Positions 14,238 to 20,827 of a DNA stretch of 28,307 bases are shown in pieces; the stretch's first letter is position 1, and each line of letters begins with the position of its first letter. Under the pieces are notes generated by a model that did not search any database, was not told where the DNA came from, and saw nothing but the letters and a program-made list of their open reading frames with translations. This DNA is from Oscillibacter sp. Its GTDB lineage: Bacteria; Bacillota; Clostridia; Oscillospirales; Oscillospiraceae. Made by a program: the position numbers and the translations under genes. Location of the stretch: the NCBI GenBank assembly GCA_009773995.1, contig VSMY01000019.1, positions 1-28,307 of the forward strand, given 5' to 3'.

Positions 14238-16229
14238 GTGTGGATCACGAGACGGAATCGATATGGACGGCGGCATGCGAGGCGGCGGACCCATACCCGG
14301 CGGACGAGGGGGCAGATTCAGCGGCTGGTCAGGGTGTGGACGGCGGGAGCCGTCCTCCTGCTGGCGCTGGCGGCGGCGTTCCTCCTGTTCCGGGGCGGTG
14401 AACGGCCCGGCTTTGAGAAGGGGGACCTGCTGGTCTGCGTCAACGGGGACGGATCGGTGGAGTTCTACTGGCCCAAGGCTGCCGCGTCCTCCGCCCTGTA
14501 TCAGGTGGAGTTCAGCTGCGGCGAGCGGGTGACGCGCATATCCTCCCAGCCCTCCTTCAGCGTCTCCGGCATTTCGGCGGGGGAAACGCTGGAAATTCGC
14601 GTCCGGGCCGTGACGGACGGAAAGAGTCTTTTCGGCAAGCCCAGGGAGATCACAAGCTGGAAGTCCTTTCACGCAAAGCTGACCCTGCCCGAGGAGTTAG
14701 CGGCTCCAGAGGTCGCCGGGACCCTGGAGGACGGCGGCGCCTCCCTCCGCTGGACGGGGGAGGGGGACGTTTATGAAGTTTTCCGAGACTGTGAGGCGTT
14801 CAGCACCTTTTTAGACTCCACGGGGGAGCGGGAAATAACCCTTGCCCTGGGGGAAGAGGAGACAAGCCTGCGGCAGTTCGCTGTCCGGGCAGGATGGAAA
14901 AAACGGGGCTTCATCCTCTGCGGTCCCGCCTCGTCCCCCGCATCCGCCGCCCTGGCGCTTGACGGCGGCGGGCAGGACCTGCCCGGCGGCGGAGCGCTGG
15001 CGCTTACTTACCAGGAGACGGCCCCCCGGCTGTGCGTCCTGGAGTGGAACGGGACGCAATGCCACCACTTCGAGGTCCGGCGGCGGTCGGGGGAGGATTG
15101 GGAGACCGTGGCCCGCCTGGCGCCGGAGAGGCGTATGCACTGTGACCTGGGGCGGCTGGGCTCCGGGTCCTATAACCGCTTCCGGGTCGCCGCCGTAGAC
15201 GGGGACGGAACGGAACTCCAGGCGGAGGAGGTCTCCCTCTGGGCTGCCGTCTCTCCGCTGTACAGCACCATCTGGCCCATCCAGAGCCTGACGCTTTATG
15301 AGGACCCCGGAAAAGGGGCGCGCCTGGCCTCCGTCCCAGGGGGGACGGCCCTCTGCGTTCTGGCGGAGGAAGGGGATTGGTTCCGGGTCCGCTATGGAGA
15401 GGAATACGGCTGGGTGGACAGCCGCTTTTGCATGATCGATCTTCCCGAGTACGTGGGAGATCACTGTACCTATGATATCACCAACAGCTACGACTCCCTC
15501 TTCGCCGTCCACGGCTCCCCCATTCGGGAGGTCACCCATCAGGTGCTTCCGGGCTATGAGGACGTCCAGCTGGAGGACGGGACCTTTCTGGTCCCCTACC
15601 TGTACCCCTGTGCGAAAAAGCTGCTCACCGCCGCCCAGGCGGCGGAGGCCGATGGCCTCCGGCTGAAAATTTACGAGGCGTTCCGCCCTCAGAGGGCCAC
15701 CCGCTTTTCCTATGACGCCGCGGAGAAGCAGCTGCGGGATCCGGCCCTGACGGAGTCCGGCGGGCAGGTGGGGATGAGCCTTTCCAAGCTGATGACGGAC
15801 AACGGCCGCTTCAGTCTGGGCAGCTTCCTGGCCCGGACCATCTCTTCCCACAACCGGGGCATCGCCCTGGACCTGACGCTGGAGAAACCGGACGGCGGAG
15901 AGCTGGAGATGCAGAGCGTGATCCACGATCTGAGCTGGTACTCCGAGACCTATCTGAACAACCTGAACGCCAAGCTGCTGGAAGGATACATGAAAGCCGT
16001 GGGCATGAACGGCCTCAGCTCCGAGTGGTGGCACTTCCAGGACGACGATACCCGGAAGGCCATCGGCCTGAACAGCAGCCTGGAAAAAGGCGTCGGCCCC
16101 GAGGGCTGGACCCAGGACGACGGCGGCTGGCGCTACCGCCGGGCCGACGGGAGCCTTGCCCGGAATACCAGCCTTACGATAGACGGCAGGGTCTATACCT
16201 TCGACGGGGCGGGTTATGCGGCGGGCTGA
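14238..16229 (+). CDS. membrane-anchored VanX-type M15 D,D-dipeptidase/carboxypeptidase with FN3-like, SH3 and wall-binding modules
   Basis: 663 aa from a GTG with a GGGGAG site 4 bases upstream. An Arg-rich cytoplasmic N-terminus and one membrane anchor (about 32-51) precede two to three FN3-like beta modules (about 60-335). A bacterial SH3 domain follows (about 341-408; GTALCVLAEEGDWFRVRY, YGWVDSRF). The peptidase domain (about 411-610) has the M15D/VanX zinc site: SSHNRGIALD gives H538 and D545, and EWWH gives E596 and H599, with an Arg in YEAFRPQRA as the substrate-binding candidate. The C-terminus (about 612-663) resembles one glucan/choline-type wall-binding repeat (GWTQDDGGWRY, GRVYTFDGAGY). 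It probably trims D-Ala-ended peptides at the cell wall. VanX itself is a cytoplasmic protein of about 200 aa, so this export-and-scaffold design points to wall maintenance rather than vancomycin resistance; no vanA/vanH neighbours exist. Confidence 0.87.
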   Translation: MWITRRNRYGRRHARRRTHTRRTRGQIQRLVRVWTAGAVLLLALAAAFLLFRGGERPGFEKGDLLVCVNGDGSVEFYWPKAAASSALYQVEFSCGERVTRISSQPSFSVSGISAGETLEIRVRAVTDGKSLFGKPREITSWKSFHAKLTLPEELAAPEVAGTLEDGGASLRWTGEGDVYEVFRDCEAFSTFLDSTGEREITLALGEEETSLRQFAVRAGWKKRGFILCGPASSPASAALALDGGGQDLPGGGALALTYQETAPRLCVLEWNGTQCHHFEVRRRSGEDWETVARLAPERRMHCDLGRLGSGSYNRFRVAAVDGDGTELQAEEVSLWAAVSPLYSTIWPIQSLTLYEDPGKGARLASVPGGTALCVLAEEGDWFRVRYGEEYGWVDSRFCMIDLPEYVGDHCTYDITNSYDSLFAVHGSPIREVTHQVLPGYEDVQLEDGTFLVPYLYPCAKKLLTAAQAAEADGLRLKIYEAFRPQRATRFSYDAAEKQLRDPALTESGGQVGMSLSKLMTDNGRFSLGSFLARTISSHNRGIALDLTLEKPDGGELEMQSVIHDLSWYSETYLNNLNAKLLEGYMKAVGMNGLSSEWWHFQDDDTRKAIGLNSSLEKGVGPEGWTQDDGGWRYRRADGSLARNTSLTIDGRVYTFDGAGYAAG

Positions 16230-16253
16230 GCGCGCTGCCCATGGAATGAACAG

Positions 16254-16294
16254 GCGGACCGGACAAATTTTCTGTCCGGTCCGCTTTATTTTTT
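16254..16294 (+). terminator. intrinsic terminator of the M15 peptidase gene
   Basis: A perfect 12-bp stem (16254-16265 with 16273-16284, 7-nt loop) followed by TTTATTTTTT. Confidence 0.93.
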
Positions 16295-16314
16295 GGAAAA
16301 GTGCCCATATGTCC

Positions 16315-16343
16315 TTTTCCGACAGGCCGGGATGGGATATCAT
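16315..16343 (+). promoter_or_regulatory. probable promoter of the DUF3100 operon
   Basis: A TATCAT -10 (16338-16343) lies 30 bases before the start codon. The hexamer 17 bp upstream (TTTTCC, 16315-16320) is a poor -35, which would suit an activator-dependent promoter. The call rests mainly on position and on the same TATCAT box recurring before other genes of this window. Confidence 0.4.
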
Positions 16344-16373
16344 GGAACCATCAACAATAAAGGAGTGGGCCCC

Positions 16374-17225
16374 ATGAAAAAAGTCGAGCGCGCGTATGCC
16401 TCCCTAAGAGAGCGGGTCAGGACGGAATGGATTCTGTATCTGCTGGCCTTCGTCTTCATTCTCATCGCGGACTCCATCGGACAGTTCAAGATTCCCGTCT
16501 GGAAGGGCACCTTCATCATCTTCCCCATTTTCTACGCCCTGTTCCTGGGCATCCTCACCGGCCCCAACGTGCTGAAAATCCTGGACGACAAGAAGGTCAA
16601 GGCCGCCTCCGGCCTGGTGGGCGTGGCCATCCTTCCCTTCGTGGCTAAGCTGGGCATCAACGCCGGGGCCAACATCTCTATCGTCATCTCCGCCGGGCCC
16701 GCCCTGCTGCTCCAGGAGTTCGGCAACCTCTGCACCATCTTCCTGGCCATGCCCATCGCCCTGATGCTGGGCCTCAAACGGGAGGCCATCGGGGCCACCC
16801 ACTCCATCAACCGGGAGACGAACCTGGCGCTGATGCAGGACATGTTCGGCGCGGACTCCCCGGAGGCCCAGGGCAGCCTCTCCGTGTACATCGTCGGCGG
16901 CATGGTGGGCACCATCTACTTCGGCTTCATGGCCTCCATGGCCGCGGCAACCGGCCTCTTCCACCCCTACGCCCTGGGCATGGCTTCCGGCGTGGGCGCG
17001 GGCATCCTCATGAGTTCCGCCGTGGCGGCCCTCTCCGAGGTCATGCCCGCCTACGCGGACCAGATTGCCGCCATGGCCTCCGCCAGTGAGACCATCTCCG
17101 GCATCGACGGCATCTACATGGCAATCTTCATCGGCGTGCCCCTGTGCAATTTCCTGTACCGCAAGCTGGAGCCCACCCTGGGCCGCCTGACGAAATCCGG
17201 CCGGGAGCTGGCCGGGAAGAACTGA
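16374..17225 (+). CDS. DUF3100-family membrane protein, putative transporter subunit
   Basis: 283 aa from ATG 16374, which has AAAGGAG upstream and is preferred over an in-frame ATG at 16293 inside the terminator. About seven hydrophobic segments are seen. The conserved stretches GATHSINRETN (near 145) and the Gly/Ser-rich GMASGVGAGILMSSAVAALSE (near 200-225) resemble the crossover helices and substrate-binding segments of carboxylate/amino-acid exporters with inverted repeats (GltS/LysO-like), which is my inference. DUF3100 has no assigned function to my knowledge. It is the first of four closely packed genes; the next, also a membrane protein, begins 13 bp downstream, and together they may form one split transporter. 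Confidence 0.83.
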   Translation: MKKVERAYASLRERVRTEWILYLLAFVFILIADSIGQFKIPVWKGTFIIFPIFYALFLGILTGPNVLKILDDKKVKAASGLVGVAILPFVAKLGINAGANISIVISAGPALLLQEFGNLCTIFLAMPIALMLGLKREAIGATHSINRETNLALMQDMFGADSPEAQGSLSVYIVGGMVGTIYFGFMASMAAATGLFHPYALGMASGVGAGILMSSAVAALSEVMPAYADQIAAMASASETISGIDGIYMAIFIGVPLCNFLYRKLEPTLGRLTKSGRELAGKN

Positions 17226-17238
17226 GGAGGAGAGCGCT

Positions 17239-17685
17239 ATGACCATTAAGGATTGGATTTTCGTCCTGGCCATTTCCGGCCTGGGCATGATGACCGCCAA
17301 TTTCATCGGCTTCGACGTGGCTTTCACCGAGTCCCTGCCCGGCGTGCTGGTGCTGCTGCTCATCGCCCTGTGCGCCGCGGGCCTGGCCCATGTCATCCCC
17401 CTGAAGCTGCCCACGGTGGCCTACTGCTCCATCCTGGGGCTCCTCTGCGCCTGCCCGCTGTCCCCTGTGTCCCAGTTCGTCATTGAGTCCGCCGGGAAGA
17501 TCAACTTCACCGCGCCTCTGACCATGGTGGGGGCCTTTGCGGGCATGTCCATCAGCAACCAGCTGAAAATGTTCTTCAAGCAGGGCTGGAAGCTCATCAT
17601 CATCACCGTTCTGGTCATGACGGGCACCTTCTTCGGGTCCCTGGTGGTGGCCCAGGTGGTGCTGGGACTGACCCATGCCATTTAA
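17239..17685 (+). CDS. 148-aa membrane protein, likely partner of the DUF3100 protein
   Basis: Four to five hydrophobic segments fill this short protein. I do not recognise a named family. It begins with a strong SD (GAGGAGGAG). Near residues 90-106 it has a membrane-hairpin-like stretch (TAPLTMVGAFAGMSISNQ) of the sort seen in scaffold halves of inverted-repeat transporters, followed by a positively charged loop (KMFFKQGWK) and a final membrane helix. Its small size and its position between DUF3100 and TauE/SafE suggest it supplies the second half of a two-gene transporter (inference). Its last 11 bases overlap the next gene, so translation is coupled. Confidence 0.78.
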   Translation: MTIKDWIFVLAISGLGMMTANFIGFDVAFTESLPGVLVLLLIALCAAGLAHVIPLKLPTVAYCSILGLLCACPLSPVSQFVIESAGKINFTAPLTMVGAFAGMSISNQLKMFFKQGWKLIIITVLVMTGTFFGSLVVAQVVLGLTHAI

Positions 17686-18430
17686 TCTGCTTCTCGCGGC
17701 CCTGGGGAGCTGCGCCGTGGGACTCTTCATCGGCTGGTGCGGCGTGGCGGGCTTCCTGCTGCCGATTCTGTTCACCAGCGTCTGCGGCCTGCCCGTGACG
17801 GAGAGTCTGCTGCTGAGCTTTTTGTGCTTCGCCGTCTCCGGGGCCATCGGCTCCTGGAACTACCACCGCCGGGGAGAGCTGCCCCTGCGGCCCGCCCTGG
17901 TCCTCTCCGCCGGAAGCCTGGCGGGGGGACTGCTGGGCGCGGCTTTGGGAGGGCTGCTGAGGCCGGAGACCGTCAAGGTAGTTTTGTACATCGTGGTGCT
18001 CCTCTCCGGCGTCGCCATCGCCGTCCGGGAGCTCCGGCCCCAGAAGGAACAGGGGAGGGGAGACGGCTTTCCCAAGCCCCTGCCGCTGCTGGTCCTGGGC
18101 TTTGCCACGGCCCTGCTCTGCGCCCTCTCCGGGGCGGGAGGGCCGGTGCTGGTGATGCCCCTGCTGGTGGCCATGGGCGTTCCCGCCAAGACGGCGGTGG
18201 GCGTGGCCCTGCTGGACTCCGTGTTTATCGCCCTGCCCGCCGTTGCCGTGTACGGGAGCCGCTGTGCGTCCCTGGCCGCCCTGGTCCCCATGCTGCTGGC
18301 GGCGGTGCTGGGCCACGCCGCCGGAGTCTTCGCGGGCAGCGTTACCGCGGCCCACGTGCCCCAGTCCCTGCTGAAACGGGGCGTGGCCGTGTTCTCCATC
18401 TGCTTTTCCCTGTTCATGCTGTTGAAATAG
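17675..18430 (+). CDS. TauE/SafE (TSUP) family permease
   Basis: A 251-aa integral membrane protein with two homologous halves of about four helices each. Half 1 starts with GWCGVAGFLLPIL (near 20) and half 2 with ALSGAGGPVLVMPLL (near 150), the duplicated family motif in which a Gly-rich stretch precedes a conserved Pro. The halves are linked by a charged cytoplasmic segment (RPQKEQGRGDG). TSUP proteins move small organic or sulfur-containing anions such as sulfite, sulfoacetate or acetate-like products, usually outwards. It overlaps the upstream gene by 11 bp and has no clear SD of its own. Next to an amidohydrolase it could export an acidic end product of that reaction (inference). Confidence 0.9.
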   Translation: MPFNLLLAALGSCAVGLFIGWCGVAGFLLPILFTSVCGLPVTESLLLSFLCFAVSGAIGSWNYHRRGELPLRPALVLSAGSLAGGLLGAALGGLLRPETVKVVLYIVVLLSGVAIAVRELRPQKEQGRGDGFPKPLPLLVLGFATALLCALSGAGGPVLVMPLLVAMGVPAKTAVGVALLDSVFIALPAVAVYGSRCASLAALVPMLLAAVLGHAAGVFAGSVTAAHVPQSLLKRGVAVFSICFSLFMLLK

Positions 18431-18442
18431 GAGGGTTCCCCT

Positions 18443-19771
18443 ATGCTGAATGATTTCCGCTGCGACCTGCTTCTCAGCGACGCCCGCTATCTCTCCCCGG
18501 ACATGACCATTGTCTCCGGGAAAGCCATCGCCGTGAAAGACGGCCAAATCCTGGACATCGTGGACCAGGACGCCTGTGCCTACCAGGCGGAGACGGTCCT
18601 CTCCGGCTCCCGGCTCCTCTGGATGCCCGGCCTGGTGGACGGGCACCTCCACACCAGCCAGCAGCTCCTCCGGGGCCGCCTGCTGGACGAGAAGCCCGTC
18701 ATCTGGAAGCGGGTCAACGTCCCCTTTGAGAGCCGCCTGGACGAGGAGAGCTCCCGCCTCAGCGCGGAGCTGGCGGCCATGGAGATGATCTCCTGCGGCA
18801 CCACCGGCTTTGTGGACGCCGGAGGGAAGTACCCGGAGATCTACGCCGAAGTCTACCAGGGGGCGGGGCTCCGGGGCTGCCTCAGCGTCATGACCAACGA
18901 CAACCCCTTCTGCCCCGAGAGCCTCCGGGCTCCCTCCGTTCCGGCGGCAGTGGACCGTCTGCGGGCCATGAAAAGCGCCCTCACCGGCCTCTTGAAGCCC
19001 ATCTACTCCGTCACCACGCCCACCGCCGTCAGCGAGGAGCTGCTCCGGGCGGTGTTCCAGGCGGCGGCGGAGGACGGCGTGCCGGTGGAGACCCACATGA
19101 ACGAGTACGCCAGCGAGGTGACGGACTTCCTTGAGCGCTATGGAGAGCGCCCCTTCCTCTGGCTGGAAAAAGAGGGGCTCCTGGCCGCCCCGATGACGGC
19201 CCCCCACTGCATTTTCCTCAGCCAGGAGGAAATCGCCGTCATGGCCCGGCGGCAGGTCCGAGCGGCCCACTGTCCCTTCTCCAACTGCGGCAAGGGCGTG
19301 CCTCCCACGCCCCAGCTCCTGGCCGCCGGGGTACCCGTGGGCCTGGGTACCGACGGCTCCGCCCACGGCGGGCTGGACCTTTTCCGGGAAATGCGCCTTT
19401 TCCGGGGCGTGATGAACGTCACTCGGGGCGTGAGCACCGCCGATTCCTGCGTTATGCCCGCCGAGACTCTGCTGAAAATGGCCACGCAAGGCGGAGCGGC
19501 GGCGCTGATGGAGCCGGGCCTGGGTATGATTGAGAAGGGCGCGCCCGCGGACCTCATCGCCGTGGATACCGGCGCGCCCCACCTCTGGCCCACCCAGAAT
19601 TTGGTCCACACCCTGGTGGAGAGCGCCGGCGGAGCCGACGTGCGGCACAGCATCGTAAACGGAAACCTTTTGATGAAGGACCGGGAGCTGCTGACCATCG
19701 ACCGGGAGCGGGTCCGCCGGGAGGCGGAGGCCCTCTTTGAAAAACAGCCCTGGCTCCGGAGCTGGAAGTAA
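18443..19771 (+). CDS. amidohydrolase-superfamily deaminase/hydrolase (MtaD/SsnA/TRZ-like)
   Basis: A 442-aa cytoplasmic metal-dependent hydrolase with the small N-terminal beta domain and TIM barrel of this superfamily. Metal and catalytic residues are intact: HLH (H68, H70), HMNE (H218, E221), APHC (H255), and GTDG (D304) followed by SAHGGLDLFREMR. The HxxE motif and HCPFSNCGKG stretch resemble aminohydrolases acting on purine-like or other heterocyclic rings, such as S-adenosylhomocysteine/MTA deaminase, guanine deaminase or triazine hydrolases. However, the GTDGSAHGG loop differs from GTDGAASNN of MtaD, so the substrate is open. It starts 12 bp after the TauE/SafE gene with AGGAGGG, ends the four-gene operon and is followed by a terminator. 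Confidence 0.88.
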   Translation: MLNDFRCDLLLSDARYLSPDMTIVSGKAIAVKDGQILDIVDQDACAYQAETVLSGSRLLWMPGLVDGHLHTSQQLLRGRLLDEKPVIWKRVNVPFESRLDEESSRLSAELAAMEMISCGTTGFVDAGGKYPEIYAEVYQGAGLRGCLSVMTNDNPFCPESLRAPSVPAAVDRLRAMKSALTGLLKPIYSVTTPTAVSEELLRAVFQAAAEDGVPVETHMNEYASEVTDFLERYGERPFLWLEKEGLLAAPMTAPHCIFLSQEEIAVMARRQVRAAHCPFSNCGKGVPPTPQLLAAGVPVGLGTDGSAHGGLDLFREMRLFRGVMNVTRGVSTADSCVMPAETLLKMATQGGAAALMEPGLGMIEKGAPADLIAVDTGAPHLWPTQNLVHTLVESAGGADVRHSIVNGNLLMKDRELLTIDRERVRREAEALFEKQPWLRSWK

Positions 19772-19781
19772 AGAAATGCCC

Positions 19782-19810
19782 TTGTGCGCCTCTTGCGGCC
19801 GTGTTATCAT
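19782..19810 (+). promoter_or_regulatory. candidate promoter of the Crp/Fnr-type regulator gene inside a terminator
   Basis: TATCAT (19805-19810) with a weak -35, TTGTGC (19782-19787), 17 bp upstream. The -10 is in the loop and the -35 at the 5' edge of the stem of the terminator at 19786-19834. The -10 lies 47 bases before the start codon. Confidence 0.4.
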
Positions 19811-19834
19811 AGCTGCAAGAGGCGCTTTTTATTT
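19786..19834 (+). terminator. intrinsic terminator of the DUF3100/amidohydrolase operon
   Basis: A perfect 11-bp stem (19786-19796 with 19815-19825) with an 18-nt loop, followed by TTTTTATTT. The large loop contains a -10-like box. Confidence 0.85.
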
Positions 19835-19857
19835 GGCGGCGGAACGGAGGTGCCCAT

Positions 19858-20577
19858 ATGCGTTACTGCGAACTGCTGGAGCTGGCCCCGGGCCTGGAGG
19901 AATTCACCCGGCAGATCCCGGAGGAGCTGGACGGGCTGTTTCAGCTCAGAACCTATCCCGCCCACACCCTTATCCACCAGAAGGACAGCCCCTTGGAGCG
20001 CATCGGCATCCTGCTTCAGGGGACTTTCCGGGTGGTCAACGAATTTGAAAACGGAAACGTCTTCATGATTGAGATGAACGAGGCGGTGTCCTTTATCGGG
20101 GAGGTGACTCTGCTGGCCGGGGCGGCCACCACCTCCGTGACCATCGAGACGGTGACGGACTGCCTGGCGGCCTTTCTTCCGGTGGAGACCTTCGACGAGT
20201 GGCTCCGGCGGGACATCGGGCTTCTCCGGGCCGTCAGCCGCCGCGTGGCCGCCAAGCTGTACTGCTCCAGCTACAGCAGGGGGGAGCGGCTGTTTTACTC
20301 CGCCAAGTATGTGCTGCTGAAATACCTGGTCCGCCAGGCGGAGGAGCAGGGGGTCCGTACCGGGGGCCAGGCGGTCGTGAGCAAGACTCGCCGCCAGATC
20401 AGCGAGGAGGTGGGCCTGACGGAAAAAACCATCAACCGCACGCTGTCCCAGCTGGTGAAGGACGGGGTGCTGTCTATCCGGCGGGGAAAGGCGGCCTTCA
20501 GCGCCGAGGAGTACCACCGGGCCCAGAAGGAGCTGAGGGTTTACATGTCCCAGAGTAAGAATGGAGCGTGTACCTAA
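19858..20577 (+). CDS. Crp/Fnr-family transcriptional regulator
   Basis: A 239-aa DNA-binding regulator with a cupin-like cyclic-nucleotide-binding-type N-terminal domain (about 15-115; RIGILLQGTFRVVNEF, then SFIGEVTLL), a dimerisation helix, and a winged helix-turn-helix (about 180-225; TRRQISEEVGLTEKTINRTLSQLVKDGVL). No FNR-type Cys cluster is present, and the canonical cAMP-pocket Arg-Ser pair is not evident, so the signal is probably another small molecule. It is transcribed alone between terminators. Being next to the DUF3100/amidohydrolase operon on one side and the GH94 operon on the other, it could control either; the first is the more usual arrangement for such catabolic modules (inference). 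SD GGAGG lies 8 bp before ATG 19858. Confidence 0.9.
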   Translation: MRYCELLELAPGLEEFTRQIPEELDGLFQLRTYPAHTLIHQKDSPLERIGILLQGTFRVVNEFENGNVFMIEMNEAVSFIGEVTLLAGAATTSVTIETVTDCLAAFLPVETFDEWLRRDIGLLRAVSRRVAAKLYCSSYSRGERLFYSAKYVLLKYLVRQAEEQGVRTGGQAVVSKTRRQISEEVGLTEKTINRTLSQLVKDGVLSIRRGKAAFSAEEYHRAQKELRVYMSQSKNGACT

Positions 20578-20637
20578 AAAGGTTTAAAGGCCGGGGAGGG
20601 GCGGAGCCCCTCATGCGGCAGTAGACAGGCATGGAAG

Positions 20638-20675
20638 AACCGCCGCGGGGCACAGGCTCCGCGGCGGTTTGATTT
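20638..20675 (+). terminator. intrinsic terminator of the Crp/Fnr-type gene
   Basis: A perfect 11-bp stem (20638-20648 with 20659-20669) followed by TTTGATTT. A second hairpin (GAGGGGC/GCCCCTC, 20596-20602 with 20606-20612) lies upstream. The tail is weak, so some read-through is possible. Confidence 0.75.
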
Positions 20676-20729
20676 GGTCTTCCATTTTGCCGTTTTGCGG
20701 ATGCGGGCGCGGATTCTGTGCCCGGCGCT

Positions 20730-20747
20730 TCAGCGGACAATCAGCGG
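20730..20747 (+). promoter_or_regulatory. tandem direct repeat TCAGCGG upstream of the GH94 promoter
   Basis: TCAGCGG occurs at 20730-20736 and again at 20741-20747, with an 11-bp period (one helical turn), ending 26 bp upstream of the predicted -35. This spacing fits an activator that binds two half-sites on one DNA face. The second copy overlaps one arm of a long-range inverted repeat, TTTTGCCG/CGGCAAAA (20685-20692 with 20745-20752). Confidence 0.45.
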
Positions 20748-20773
20748 CAAAAGAGCACATTTTTTGCTATGGA

Positions 20774-20802
20774 TTTCCACCGGCCCGATGATGTAGTATG
20801 AT
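20774..20802 (+). promoter_or_regulatory. promoter of the GH94-mutase operon
   Basis: TTTCCA (20774-20779), a 17-bp spacer and TATGAT (20797-20802), 25 bases before the chosen start. The weak -35 is consistent with activation from the upstream direct repeat. Confidence 0.5.
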
Positions 20803-20827
20803 AACCATAGGATGGGAGGCGGATACC

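Noticed and set aside
14238..16229. Vancomycin-resistance vanX gene
   Set aside because: Only the peptidase fold and zinc site agree. The protein is three times longer, exported, and has no vanH, vanA or vanRS neighbours.
17615..19810. 731-codon minus-strand frame opposite the TauE/SafE and amidohydrolase genes
   Set aside because: It spans two genes that have family motifs, SD sites and operon spacing on the plus strand. The antisense product is low-complexity (Gln/Gly/His/Pro-rich) with no recognisable domain.
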